The notes under the pieces are model-generated. The model saw only the letters and a list, made by a program, of their open reading frames with translations, searched no databases and was not told the origin of the DNA. A DNA stretch of 21,234 bases, taken from contig DEIH01000230.1 of the NCBI GenBank assembly GCA_002352375.1, positions 1 to 21,234 of the forward strand, given 5' to 3'. The translations under genes were made by a program, and so were the position numbers. Below, in pieces: positions 7,018 through 15,800 of this stretch. The stretch is from Spirochaeta sp. UBA2779 (GTDB lineage Bacteria > Spirochaetota > Spirochaetia > DSM-2461). How positions within the stretch are numbered: position 1 is the stretch's first letter; every line of letters starts with the position of its first letter.

Positions 7018-8368
7018 GAATAAACGCCGCCCCAGGGTTGTAATTGCCGGACGTCCCAATGTAGGTAAGTCCACCCTGTTTAATCGGCTTTACGGCAGGA
7101 GAAGGGCTATAACAGATCCCACCCCAGGTGTTACCAGGGATGCTATTGAAGAACTCTGTTCCATTGCCGGTATTCCGGTGCTGCTGGTGGATACAGGTGG
7201 CGTAAAAGTTGAATACGAAGACAGCTTTGATGATATTGTAGCCGAACGGTCTATCTCCTCTCTCAAAGATGCCGATCTGATACTCTTTCTGGTTGAACTT
7301 GGTGAAATGACGGCGGAAGATGAACTGCTTGTTGATGAACTTCGGGATAAGTCTGATCGGGTGATTCTGGTTGTAAACAAGGCTGATACTCCTGAAAAAG
7401 ATTATCTGGCCTCGGAATTTTATTCGGTGGGTCTGGGCGATCCCCTTCCTGTTTCTGCAGCTCACGGTAGGAATATGGACTCTCTGGCTGAAATTGTCAG
7501 GGATAAACTGGAGCTGGTGATGGATCGACTGGCTTCAGAAGACGCCGATAGTGATGAGGCGGCTGAAGAACCTTCGGATCTTATCCTTGCACTGGTGGGA
7601 AAACCGAATGTTGGAAAATCTACCCTGGCCAATCGTCTTTCCGGTAATGAGTATTCTCTGGTATCGGATATTGCCGGTACTACCCGGGATACGGTTATCG
7701 GGGCGGCAGAACATAAAGGCCGGCAACTGAAAATTGTTGATACAGCCGGGATTCGGCGGAAATCCAAAGTGTCTGAGAATGTGGAGTACTATTCGGTGAA
7801 CCGGGCTATCAGGGCCATGTTTGAAGCGGATGTTACTCTGCTGATGATTGATGCAGATGAGGGCCTGTCGGATCAGGATAAAAAAATAACTGCTCAAGCG
7901 GTAAAAAAGGGCCGAACAGTTATTATGGCTTTGAATAAATGGGATGAAAAAGTTCCGGACAAGTTGAAGCTCAAGAAAGCTGTGGACCGTATTCGTTTTC
8001 AATTCCCCATTCTTGACTGGGCGCCTTTAACACCCATATCCGCATTGAAAGGGTACGGGATAGCGGATCTGCTGGATGTAATATTAAAGGCAGATAAACA
8101 GCAGAGCCGGAGAGTGGATACTTCGGAATTGAACCGAGCGGTATCCGAATGGGTGGACTTAACGCCCCCTCCTACAAAAAAAGGACGGCCATTTAAGGTT
8201 CGCTATGTTACTCAGGTTTCTATTAAACCGGTTCGCTTTGTTGCTTTTGTTAACCGAAAATCCGGTTTCCCCGATTCTTACAGACGTTTTCTTGTCAATC
8301 AGATACGTCGGGAATTCGGCTTTAGTCTGGTTCCTGTGGAGCTTGAAATAACTGAGGGTAAAAAATGA
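7007..8368 (+). CDS. der: Ribosome-assembly GTPase Der (EngA)
   Basis: Der is an essential double GTPase needed for maturation of the large ribosomal subunit. The 453-residue protein has two tandem G domains. The first has GRPNVGKST at residues 15-23, DTGG at 62-65 and NKAD at 124-127. The second has GKPNVGKST at 198-206, DTAG at 245-248 and NKWD at 310-313. A C-terminal KH-like domain follows (about 370-450). Length and order match the family. The start is a TTG inside the ptsI end, with GGGAG at 6996-7000 at good spacing; the protein begins TNKNKRRPRVVIAGRPN. It ends in an ATGA overlap with the next gene, so translation is probably coupled across ptsI-der and the exported protein. Confidence 0.96.
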   Translation: MTNKNKRRPRVVIAGRPNVGKSTLFNRLYGRRRAITDPTPGVTRDAIEELCSIAGIPVLLVDTGGVKVEYEDSFDDIVAERSISSLKDADLILFLVELGEMTAEDELLVDELRDKSDRVILVVNKADTPEKDYLASEFYSVGLGDPLPVSAAHGRNMDSLAEIVRDKLELVMDRLASEDADSDEAAEEPSDLILALVGKPNVGKSTLANRLSGNEYSLVSDIAGTTRDTVIGAAEHKGRQLKIVDTAGIRRKSKVSENVEYYSVNRAIRAMFEADVTLLMIDADEGLSDQDKKITAQAVKKGRTVIMALNKWDEKVPDKLKLKKAVDRIRFQFPILDWAPLTPISALKGYGIADLLDVILKADKQQSRRVDTSELNRAVSEWVDLTPPPTKKGRPFKVRYVTQVSIKPVRFVAFVNRKSGFPDSYRRFLVNQIRREFGFSLVPVELEITEGKK

Positions 8369-9936
8369 GAGCCGGGGGATTCCTGCGATTACGCACACTG
8401 GCAGCTGCAGTGTTGATTATGACTGTGACGTTGGGCCCCCGGGCTGCTGCAGATGAAGCCGATCTGGTTTATTACAGGACTCTGGTTGCAGATTCGGCCT
8501 TCCCGGAGAATGATGAAACAAGGCGTCTTCTTTCAGAAGCGATAATGGCACCGGCATATCCGGCGGTTGAAACTCCATTCAAAATAAACCGGCAGCTTTC
8601 CGATGGACGTCTGGTTCAGTTTGAAGTGAGGAAAACCGTTCGTCACTGGTACCTTATTTTCAGAAATCAGCGGGGGAGTGAACCCCGGGAAAACTATCCA
8701 ATCTGGGGCAGGGGAAGTTGGGTAATCAAAAAAGATCTGCTTACTGGAAGTTTTGTACAGGCAAAAATATTTCTTCAGGATGATGAGAACAGTTTTGTCC
8801 GGCTATTCCCTACGGATGATGGGCGCAGCAGGCTGGATGTTCACCTCTACGGCAGACAGCTGGGAGATGATGTAATTATCCCTGTTTTCTTTGAGGACCT
8901 GGTTCTGGCACCTTTTGCCGGAATTGCCGCTTTAACCGGACATTCTGTGGATTGGGAAATGCTGTTTCCCGATGCAGATTCCTACGGATACCGGAATGTG
9001 AAATCCATGGTGGCCTCTCTTGCCCGCTTCGATAATTCCATTATCGAAGTGAGGGATGCCGCAGTTAACGGAGCGGGACTGAACGTTTTTATCAAGTCCG
9101 GTAAGCCTGTTACTCTGGGAGAAAAAACTCAGGATGGCGGTTATCTTGAAAAAGGTGAAACCGGTATGAACTGTTCGGGTTATGTGAAATGGATTGCCGA
9201 CGGTGTTTATTCTGCCTGGTCTGGAATACCAGGTTCCCGTTATTTGAATATTGATGAGCTGCGTCAGCCCACCTCTCGGGTTAACCGGAATCCATGGAGT
9301 GATTCCCGTTCTGCATCGGGGAGAGAGGCAAGGGATGAACTGGAGTCTCTTTTACGGGATCCACGGTTCGGATTGGACTGGAATCGGAATCTGGCGAGGA
9401 TAGTAGAGGAAGCCAGGCTGGGAAAATCTCTGAGTACCGATGAAGTGGAATCTCTTGATACCGGGGAACTGGTTGGTATCCCCTTCTGGAAAGACCTGGG
9501 ATACAGATTGGAGGATTTACCCTCGGCTCTGTATCAGCTGGCATCCTCCCGTCCTGGAGCCGTCTATCTGGCAGCGGTTAACTCCCGGTTTCTGCCGGAA
9601 CCTACTGCCGAAGATCCGGATCCTATGCCTCTTCATCAATACTGGCATGTCTCGGTGTTGGCCCCGTGGTTTGAAAGCGGCGAAGGGCAGGAGGAGAGAG
9701 GACATTTCAGAGTTGCGGTACTTGATGTAGGTGATGTTTCAGATTCCCTGCTGCAGGTTCCCGGTTTTGCCGATATCCCCGCATACCCAGCCCGTATAAC
9801 AGCTAACGCAACCCGTTATGCAAAACTCGGCCGGGATGACTCCGGTGAAATCCTTGTTCCCGAAGTGATGGTACAGCTGGTTCGGATTGATGTTCCATCG
9901 GATTTTATTCCGAATCCTCTGCCTGAAACCCATTAG
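8365..9936 (+). CDS. Exported protein of unknown function with NlpC/P60-like Cys motif
   Basis: The family of this 523-residue protein is not recognised. An N-terminal signal peptide is visible: basic start, hydrophobic stretch about 11-24, probable signal-peptidase I site near A28/A29-D30, so it should be periplasmic or surface-located. A motif GMNCSGYVKWIADG (C270) resembles the catalytic cysteine segment of NlpC/P60 peptidases (D/N-C-S-G-F/Y-V). A possible histidine partner lies downstream in HQYWHVSVL (H424, H428) or GHFRVAVLDV (H447). The ~150 residues between them are longer than in a minimal NlpC/P60 domain, so a cell-wall peptidase or amidase role is inference. The ATG overlaps the der stop by 4 nt and has GAGGG at 8354-8358. 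No clear terminator follows. Confidence 0.85.
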   Translation: MRAGGFLRLRTLAAAVLIMTVTLGPRAAADEADLVYYRTLVADSAFPENDETRRLLSEAIMAPAYPAVETPFKINRQLSDGRLVQFEVRKTVRHWYLIFRNQRGSEPRENYPIWGRGSWVIKKDLLTGSFVQAKIFLQDDENSFVRLFPTDDGRSRLDVHLYGRQLGDDVIIPVFFEDLVLAPFAGIAALTGHSVDWEMLFPDADSYGYRNVKSMVASLARFDNSIIEVRDAAVNGAGLNVFIKSGKPVTLGEKTQDGGYLEKGETGMNCSGYVKWIADGVYSAWSGIPGSRYLNIDELRQPTSRVNRNPWSDSRSASGREARDELESLLRDPRFGLDWNRNLARIVEEARLGKSLSTDEVESLDTGELVGIPFWKDLGYRLEDLPSALYQLASSRPGAVYLAAVNSRFLPEPTAEDPDPMPLHQYWHVSVLAPWFESGEGQEERGHFRVAVLDVGDVSDSLLQVPGFADIPAYPARITANATRYAKLGRDDSGEILVPEVMVQLVRIDVPSDFIPNPLPETH

Positions 9937-9947
9937 CCCCTGTAACC

Positions 9948-9976
9948 GTGAAACCCTTTCAAACACGTACTATAAT
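9948..9976 (+). promoter_or_regulatory. Promoter of the exbB-exbD-tonB operon with overlapping inverted repeat
   Basis: A -35 GTGAAA (9948-9953, 4/6) and a perfect -10 TATAAT (9971-9976) are separated by 17 bp. A 13-bp inverted repeat TGAAA-CCC-TTTCA (9949-9961) overlaps the -35 box and could be an operator; it is not a recognisable Fur box. Predicted transcription start is near 9983. Confidence 0.65.
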
Positions 9977-9986
9977 TATGTTATTG

Positions 9987-10002
9987 GCAGGTTGTTACCT
10001 GC
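9987..10002 (+). promoter_or_regulatory. Stem-loop in the exbB leader
   Basis: GCAGGT (9987-9992) and ACCTGC (9997-10002) pair perfectly around the loop TGTT. It would sit within a few nucleotides of the predicted 5' end and 3 nt before the GGAG ribosome-binding site (10006-10009). It may stabilise the mRNA or modulate translation. Confidence 0.5.
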
Positions 10003-10014
10003 TCTGGAGTGAAA

Positions 10015-10632
10015 ATGCTGGATCTTATCGTTAAAGGTGGAGTCGTTCTCTGGGTTATCATGCTCCTCTCCGTAATTGCCGTTGTTATAATTATCGAACG
10101 CTACATGTACTTTCGGAATATCCGAACTGATGAGGAAAAGCTCTTTCTCAGGGTGAAATCGGCTATTGCCAAGGGGCATTATGACGAGGCCCAGGCCATC
10201 TGTGATGCCAGCCCCTCACCTTTCAGTACCCTGCTGAAAACAGGTATCGAACATAGAAACCGCAGTTCTTTTGAACGAAAAGAGGTTCTCAAGGATACCG
10301 CGGCCCAGGAAGTGCCCCGGCTGGAAAAAAATATCGGAGCATTGGGAACCATTGCTCATATTGCACCCCTTCTCGGACTACTTGGTACTGTTACCGGGAA
10401 TATCAAAGCATTCGGGGTTCTCGGACGCTTCGGTTCCGTGGGAGATCCCTCCATTCTGGCCAAGGGTATTTCCGAGGCTTTGATTACCACCGCCGCCGGA
10501 CTGATCGTAGCCATACCTGCAACGATTTTTTTTAACGCTCTCACCGGCCGGGTTAACACCCTGATTGTCCGGATGGAGAATCAGGTGAATGAAATGACTC
10601 TCCTCCTGGAAGAGGGGGAGGTTGGGAAGTGA
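10015..10632 (+). CDS. ExbB/TolQ-family proton-channel protein
   Basis: Inner-membrane subunit of a proton-motive-force-driven motor (ExbB-ExbD with TonB, or TolQ-TolR with TolA; MotA/TolQ/ExbB family). The 205-residue protein shows three membrane segments at about 10-30, 109-135 and 155-178, with a cytoplasmic region between the first two. The conserved GLLGTVTGNIKAF (121-133) and ALITTAAGLIVAIP (155-168) are the family signatures in TM2 and TM3. The ATG at 10015 is preferred over the GTG at 10009 because GGAG (10006-10009) overlaps that GTG but is well placed for the ATG. It overlaps the exbD-like gene by 4 nt (GTGA). ExbB and TolQ cannot be told apart by eye. Confidence 0.92.
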   Translation: MLDLIVKGGVVLWVIMLLSVIAVVIIIERYMYFRNIRTDEEKLFLRVKSAIAKGHYDEAQAICDASPSPFSTLLKTGIEHRNRSSFERKEVLKDTAAQEVPRLEKNIGALGTIAHIAPLLGLLGTVTGNIKAFGVLGRFGSVGDPSILAKGISEALITTAAGLIVAIPATIFFNALTGRVNTLIVRMENQVNEMTLLLEEGEVGK

Positions 10633-11048
10633 TTCTTCGCCAGCGGCTGAAGCCAAGGGTGGCCCTGGATCTCACCCCACTGATTGACGTGGTGTTCCAA
10701 CTGGTTATTTTTTTCATGATATCCAGTGTTTTCAACACGGCTCCTGGTATTGAGCTAAATCTGCCGGACTCGGCAACCAGTGAAGCTGTTAAGGTTACCG
10801 AGGTGAGAATAACTGTAGCCGGTGCGGATGAGCTATATCTCAACCGGGATCTGGTAGCCCTCTCTTCTCTGGGGGATACCCTGAGGGAATGGAAAGATGA
10901 GGGCCGCCTGGAGGATGGTACGGCTGTTCTGGTAGAAGGCGGCAGAACTGTTCCCTATGAAACAATTATTACTGTACTTGATGAGGTAAGACGTGGCGGG
11001 GTTGATGCTGTAAACCTCATAACAGCCCCCATAACGGATGAACCATGA
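10629..11048 (+). CDS. ExbD/TolR-family protein
   Basis: A single-span partner of the ExbB/TolQ channel. The 139-residue protein has the diagnostic motif LDLTPLIDVVFQLVIFF, in which D20 in the membrane helix is the proton-translocating aspartate. The periplasmic domain follows (about 40-135), ending in the family-like VEGGRTVPYETIITVLDEVRRGGVD segment. The GTG start lies in a 4-nt overlap with the previous stop, and the GA-rich stretch at 10613-10622 (GAGGGGGAGG) serves as ribosome-binding site. It ends in an ATGA overlap with the TonB-like gene. Confidence 0.93.
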   Translation: MILRQRLKPRVALDLTPLIDVVFQLVIFFMISSVFNTAPGIELNLPDSATSEAVKVTEVRITVAGADELYLNRDLVALSSLGDTLREWKDEGRLEDGTAVLVEGGRTVPYETIITVLDEVRRGGVDAVNLITAPITDEP

Positions 11049-12052
11049 TAGAAGCGTCAAGGGATGCGGCGGTTCTCAAACCCTCAGGAATCGGAGCGGC
11101 AGGGGAGGCTCTCAGACGCCGTCTTAACCGGCGTCATCTACTGGCCGCTGTAGGAATTGCCTTTCTCTTTCATCTTCTGATTATTCTGGGATTCTGGCTG
11201 GTGGATCTTATCAGAGTACAGGATATCGGTGACTGGTCCGGGCCGGTGCTGGTTAAAATCGGTGTTCAGGATGCACCGGATTCACCTGCTGTAGATCCAG
11301 GGCCTCTCCCCGATCAGCCGGAAGTGTCTGAGCAGCCGATTATCCCGGAGGAATCTCAACCGGAGACCGCTTCGGAAGCGGTTCCTGATAACTCCACACC
11401 CCTGCAGCCTGAAGCCAGCACTGACTCAACCCGGCCTGAGGAAAAACAACCTGAAGCAGAGTCTTCCATCCCTGAAAACCGGCCGGCACCTCCTCCGCAG
11501 CCCTCCCGGGTGAAAGGCGAGGAAAATGGGAATTCCTACGAGATGAATTTTGAGGGAACGGAAGGTGATGTAGGACGTGCCGGTGCGTATGAATATATAT
11601 CCAGTTATATGCCGCTTCCCCAGGTTCTCGATGCTTCTTTACTTGAAGGAATTGAGGGAACAACTGCGATGACTCCCGACTTCATCCGGGGAGAGCTTGA
11701 GCGTTATTACGTAGAAGAAGTAGGAGGGGATTATTATAAAAAACAAGACTCTTCAGGAATTATTTCAATAGGGGACCGTCCGTATTACTGGAGCCTGATT
11801 GTTAATTATCTGGGTTATAAACTTGAAGATGCCGACTGGCGTACTTACGGGATGCGGCCGGTGGTTGTAGCGTTCACAGTGAGTCCTTCAAAAGGAGCCC
11901 GGGGAGCAGAACTTTCTGATATTACTCTTAAAACCCGAACCGACAACCCCCAGGTAGATGATGCTGTTATCTACGGTTTGAGTCGCTGGGTTTATTACAA
12001 TGATACCGACCATCCAATAAAAGGACGTATTACCTATCGTTTTGACCGATAG
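11045..12052 (+). CDS. TonB-like energy transducer
   Basis: The 335-residue protein has an N-terminal membrane anchor (about residues 32-54) containing H43, matching the histidine of the TonB SxxxH motif, though the serine position is alanine (A39). A Pro/Glu-rich spacer (about 75-155) can cross the periplasm. An unrecognised middle part (about 165-265, Tyr-rich) follows, and a TonB-like C-terminal domain is seen at about 270-335 (VVVAFTVSPSKG, ending GRITYRFDR). It would carry proton-motive energy from the ExbB/ExbD-like complex to an outer-membrane partner, but no receptor gene is in the window. TolA-like use is an alternative. It overlaps the exbD-like gene by 4 nt; only a weak ribosome-binding site is seen, consistent with translational coupling. 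Confidence 0.82.
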   Translation: MIEASRDAAVLKPSGIGAAGEALRRRLNRRHLLAAVGIAFLFHLLIILGFWLVDLIRVQDIGDWSGPVLVKIGVQDAPDSPAVDPGPLPDQPEVSEQPIIPEESQPETASEAVPDNSTPLQPEASTDSTRPEEKQPEAESSIPENRPAPPPQPSRVKGEENGNSYEMNFEGTEGDVGRAGAYEYISSYMPLPQVLDASLLEGIEGTTAMTPDFIRGELERYYVEEVGGDYYKKQDSSGIISIGDRPYYWSLIVNYLGYKLEDADWRTYGMRPVVVAFTVSPSKGARGAELSDITLKTRTDNPQVDDAVIYGLSRWVYYNDTDHPIKGRITYRFDR

Positions 12053-12069
12053 CATGTGAAAAATATAAG
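12042..12069 (+). promoter_or_regulatory. Candidate promoter of the HAD-SpiroCoCo transcript
   Basis: TTGACC (12042-12047) overlaps the end of the tonB-like gene. TATAAG (12064-12069, 5/6) follows after 16 bp, the same -35 box and spacing as the rny promoter. Start would be near 12076. No terminator separates it from the upstream operon, so read-through is also possible. Confidence 0.6.
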
Positions 12070-12084
12070 ATAAAAAACTCGTCT

Positions 12085-12102
12085 TTGCTTCAACTTGCTT
12101 CA
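12085..12102 (+). repeat. Direct repeat in the HAD leader
   Basis: TTGCTTCA occurs at 12085-12092 and again at 12095-12102, a 10-bp period (one helical turn). It lies in the predicted 5' leader. A regulatory role is speculative. Confidence 0.4.
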
Positions 12103-12129
12103 CACCTGCCCATGAGGGTAATGTAATGC

Positions 12130-12804
12130 ATGGCACTTAAGGCAGTAGGATTTGACATCGATGGCACTCTTTACCCTGATTTTCGGGTTCGATGGCGGTC
12201 TCTGCCGTTTCTTCTGACACATTTTCGTACAATCCTGGCTTTCTCAAGAACCCGGCATCTGATGAGGGAAAACCATTCGGACATGGCATTTGACGGTGAT
12301 ATCGGAGATTTGGAAGTTAAGTATCTTGCCGGGGAACGAGGTTGCTCTCTGGAGGAAGCCCGGGATCTTCGGGACCGTATCCTCTACAAAGGATGGGAAG
12401 TTTACTTTCGGGGGATGAAAATTTATCCGGATGTTCGAGAATCATTGGAGAAATTGAAAGATGCCGGATTAAAATTGGCGGTACTTTCAGACTTCCCTGT
12501 GGGCCGAAAGCTGGAATATTTCGGGCTTGATGGGATATTTGATGTTATTCTCGGTTTTCCTGATTCCGGCCGTCTTAAACCAAGGCCCGAACCCTTTGTG
12601 GCGATGGCGAAGGGTCTTGAAACAGATCCGAAAGAAATTCTCTACATCGGTAACAGACTGGACTATGATGTCAGAGGGGCCGAGAACATCGGAATGCGGG
12701 GTGCTCTCATAGGTCCTCCAGGGCGAAAAGCTCCTTCTGATGTAACGAAGTTTTCGGATTACCGGCATATGGCCGGCAGTATTCTCTCTGAGGTGGTTAA
12801 ATGA
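12130..12804 (+). CDS. HAD-superfamily hydrolase (subfamily IA-like phosphatase)
   Basis: The 224-residue protein has all four haloacid dehalogenase motifs: I, GFDIDGTLYP with nucleophile D9 and acid D11; II, AVLSDFP with S120; III, RLKPRPEPF with K150; IV, YIGNRLDYDVRGA with D178 and D180. A helical cap lies between motifs I and II (about 18-95), as in phosphoglycolate-phosphatase-like members. The substrate cannot be told. The ATG at 12130 gives motif I at the expected distance, but GAGGG (12114-12118) lies 11 nt upstream and is better spaced for an out-of-frame ATG at 12126. Its TGA overlaps the SpiroCoCo ATG by 4 nt, so the two are co-expressed. Confidence 0.9.
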   Translation: MALKAVGFDIDGTLYPDFRVRWRSLPFLLTHFRTILAFSRTRHLMRENHSDMAFDGDIGDLEVKYLAGERGCSLEEARDLRDRILYKGWEVYFRGMKIYPDVRESLEKLKDAGLKLAVLSDFPVGRKLEYFGLDGIFDVILGFPDSGRLKPRPEPFVAMAKGLETDPKEILYIGNRLDYDVRGAENIGMRGALIGPPGRKAPSDVTKFSDYRHMAGSILSEVVK

Positions 12805-15800
12805 CATTTAATTTCGACGGCGGTGATATCATGGTTATCCTACTGATGATCATTGCCTTTATTCTTTACCGCCGGTTTGACAGAACCGGCCGTTCTCTGG
12901 AAAAGGTTCGCAGGTATGCGGATAAGTCGAAGTCAGATCTTGATGCCATCGTCCGGGAACGGGAACTGGGTTTGAAAGACCTTTCTGTCGATCTTGAAGT
13001 TCAGGAAAAAACCAACAGGGAGATTCTGGCCAGGGCCGAAGCGGCACGGGTGGAAATTATGTCCCGGGCTGAGGAGCTGGAAGGCAGGGTTGAAAGGATA
13101 GAAGTACACGAGAGGGCGTTGGAGGATTTGAACGACCTGGCTCTCAGGGTGGATGAAAATCTATCCCGACTCAAGCTGGAATCCTCCTATGTTGATGATG
13201 TGGGTACCCGTCTGAGTGATGTAAAAGAAAAGTTTTCTTCCCTGGCTGAAAAAGACTCTGCAAGATTTGCAGATTTCCGGGGGGAGGTGCTCGACAGCTT
13301 CGGTACTGATATAAATCAGATTAAGAGCGATCTTTCTGAATCCGGGCGGCAGCTTTCTCTGTTTCGGGAAACTCTGGAGAGTTTGAATGCCCGACGGGAC
13401 GATGAGGTAACCGGCAAGCTTGCTGAGTTCCGGGATAACCTTGAACAGGTGGAGGAAGATTTCCGGGAGAGACTCCGTAAAGTGGCGGAAGAGGGTTCTC
13501 GGCTGGAAGACGATGCCTTTACAGCTCTGAATGAGAAAATTTCCAGCCGTTCAGACCGTCTGGAGGATAATTGGACCCGAGGTATGACAGAACTCAAGGA
13601 TGGTGTTTCCATAACCGCCGAGGAAATACAAAATTCCCTGACAGAAGCCAGAACAGCGATGGACACCTGGGAATCTGAAAGCAGTGAGAAACTTGAGCGT
13701 GCTGATAAAAGCTTTGTTGAAATTGAAGAGCGTCTCAGTTCCACCTCTTCCAATTTGAATAATGATGTTGAAGAACTGCGTTCACGGCTGGAGAATCTTG
13801 TTGAGAGTAAAGAAACCGATCTCCTGGAGTCTGTGGAAATCCGGCAGGTTGAATACCGAAAAACGATAGAAGAGCGTTTTGCCAGACTCGAAGAGTTTAT
13901 CAGGGACATGGACACTGTAGCCGAGAGCCTCAGGGCTTCCCAGAAACAGATTATTAAGGGTGTAGAAGATTCCTTTAAGGAATTTGATACGGATATGGCT
14001 GAAAAACGAGGGTTGGAAAAAGCCGGTATTGAAGAATCTTTTACTTCGTTAAATCGGGAAATGACAGATCTGGAGCGTGGGCTGGATGAATTAAAATCCC
14101 GGGCCTACGACAACGTATCTGAAAAGCTTCAGGTTTTTGAAGATGAGTTTTTTACTGATCTGAAAAATCGGGATGAGCAGATGAGATCGACACTGGAAGA
14201 GTGGCGGAAAAATGCCGATCTTGAATTAAATGAACTCGGTCTGAAGGCTTCCCGGGAAAGGGAAGAAACAGAACGCCGATATTCAATGGAAATTAAACAG
14301 AAACTCACCGACCTCCAGACGAAGGTATTCGGTCAGTTTGAAACCTTCCAGGATCAGGTTGATGGTTTCCGGGAATCTTTGAACGGTCGCATCCTCGGTG
14401 CAGAAGATGAATTAAACGGTTTCAGGGAAGATTTAGGTCGTAAAATTGTCAGCGAGAAGGAGAGCTCCTTTTCAGAATTCGAGAAATCTTTTGAAAACTT
14501 CGACAGAGATGTTGGAGAAAAATTCTCCAAGGCCAATAAAGCCATTGCCCAGAAATTGTCTGACTTTTCAAGTGATATTGAAACGCATCATAAAGAACTC
14601 GTCGGCAACTTTGAAGCAATACGGGAAGAAACCACCGATTGGAAAGAACGCATGGGAATACAGATTCAGGAAGTTCAGAGAGGAACCGGAGAGAGTATCG
14701 ATTCTATGCGTTCTGAGTTTGCGGTAATGATGTCAGAGCTCAAGGAAGAGTACACCGGCCGTACAGAACAGTTGATTCTTGATTCCGGTGAAGAGCGTGG
14801 GGCTCTGAGAAGGGAGTTGGCCGTTATAGAGGAGTCTGTAGCCCATGTTTCTTCCGAATTGACAGAGAAAACCAGGGACAGTCTGGACACCCTTAAAGAT
14901 CAGAGTGAACGCTTTCTACTTGAGTTCCGTAAAAATTCAAGGGAAGCTCGGGATGATGTGGAACGTAAGATTAAGGAGCTTCGCCAATCTGTTCAGGAGT
15001 CCAGAGACAAGGCTGAAAGCAACAGAAAGGAAATGACGGCTCATACGGATACGGAGTACGCCCGGCTGATGCGGAATCTTGATGAAATAGACCGGCGGCA
15101 GAGGGAGTTTATTTCCGAAACCCGGGTATTCGAAAGGGCCGACGAAATGAAGGAAGCCCTGGAAGCAGATCTCACCGAATTGAACAGGCAGCTTGAAGCT
15201 GTCGGTTCTGGACGGGAGGAGATAAAAAAGATTAACGATCAGTATGAGAAAGCTATCAGTCTTTACGAGAATGTAAGTGGTAAACTGGCCAGTTTCCTCT
15301 CAGAACAGCAGAAAGTGGAGAACCTTGAAGGTAAAATCGCCAGAATCGGCAACCTCTCTGAGTCCGTAGACCTTAAGCTCGAACGTGTCAGTGATGCCAA
15401 CGATATGCTGCAGGATCTGCAGCTTCGGTTGAAACAGCTTGAAGATCTTCATGAGGATTTAGGCGGACGCTATGAGAGGCTTTCCGAAAAATCCCGGGTT
15501 CTGGATGCGGCTACAGATGGCGTGGATAAAAACTTTGAACGCATGAACCGTATAGAAGAGCTGGTGAAGGATGTTGCCCAGCGTCTTCTTCCGTTAAAAG
15601 AAAATCTGGATTCCGCGGTGGAGCGTCAAACCCGTCTTGAAGAAGATCGGGAGAAAATTGACGCTGTTGTGGGGAAAGTTGCCGCAATTGATTCCACCAT
15701 TACCGAGCTGGACAACAAGCTGGAAGATCTTACCAAAGCCCGGGAATGGCTGGCGAAAATTGAAACAAGACTGGACATAATTAACAAGGAAACCCAACAG

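Noticed and set aside
9971..9990. Fur-box-like A/T-rich sequence at the exbB promoter
   Set aside because: It does not match the GATAATGATAATCATTATC pattern beyond general AT-richness.
13316..13915. 199-residue Ser/Arg-rich minus-strand frame inside SpiroCoCo
   Set aside because: Low-complexity reverse complement of Glu/Leu/Arg-rich coiled-coil codons.
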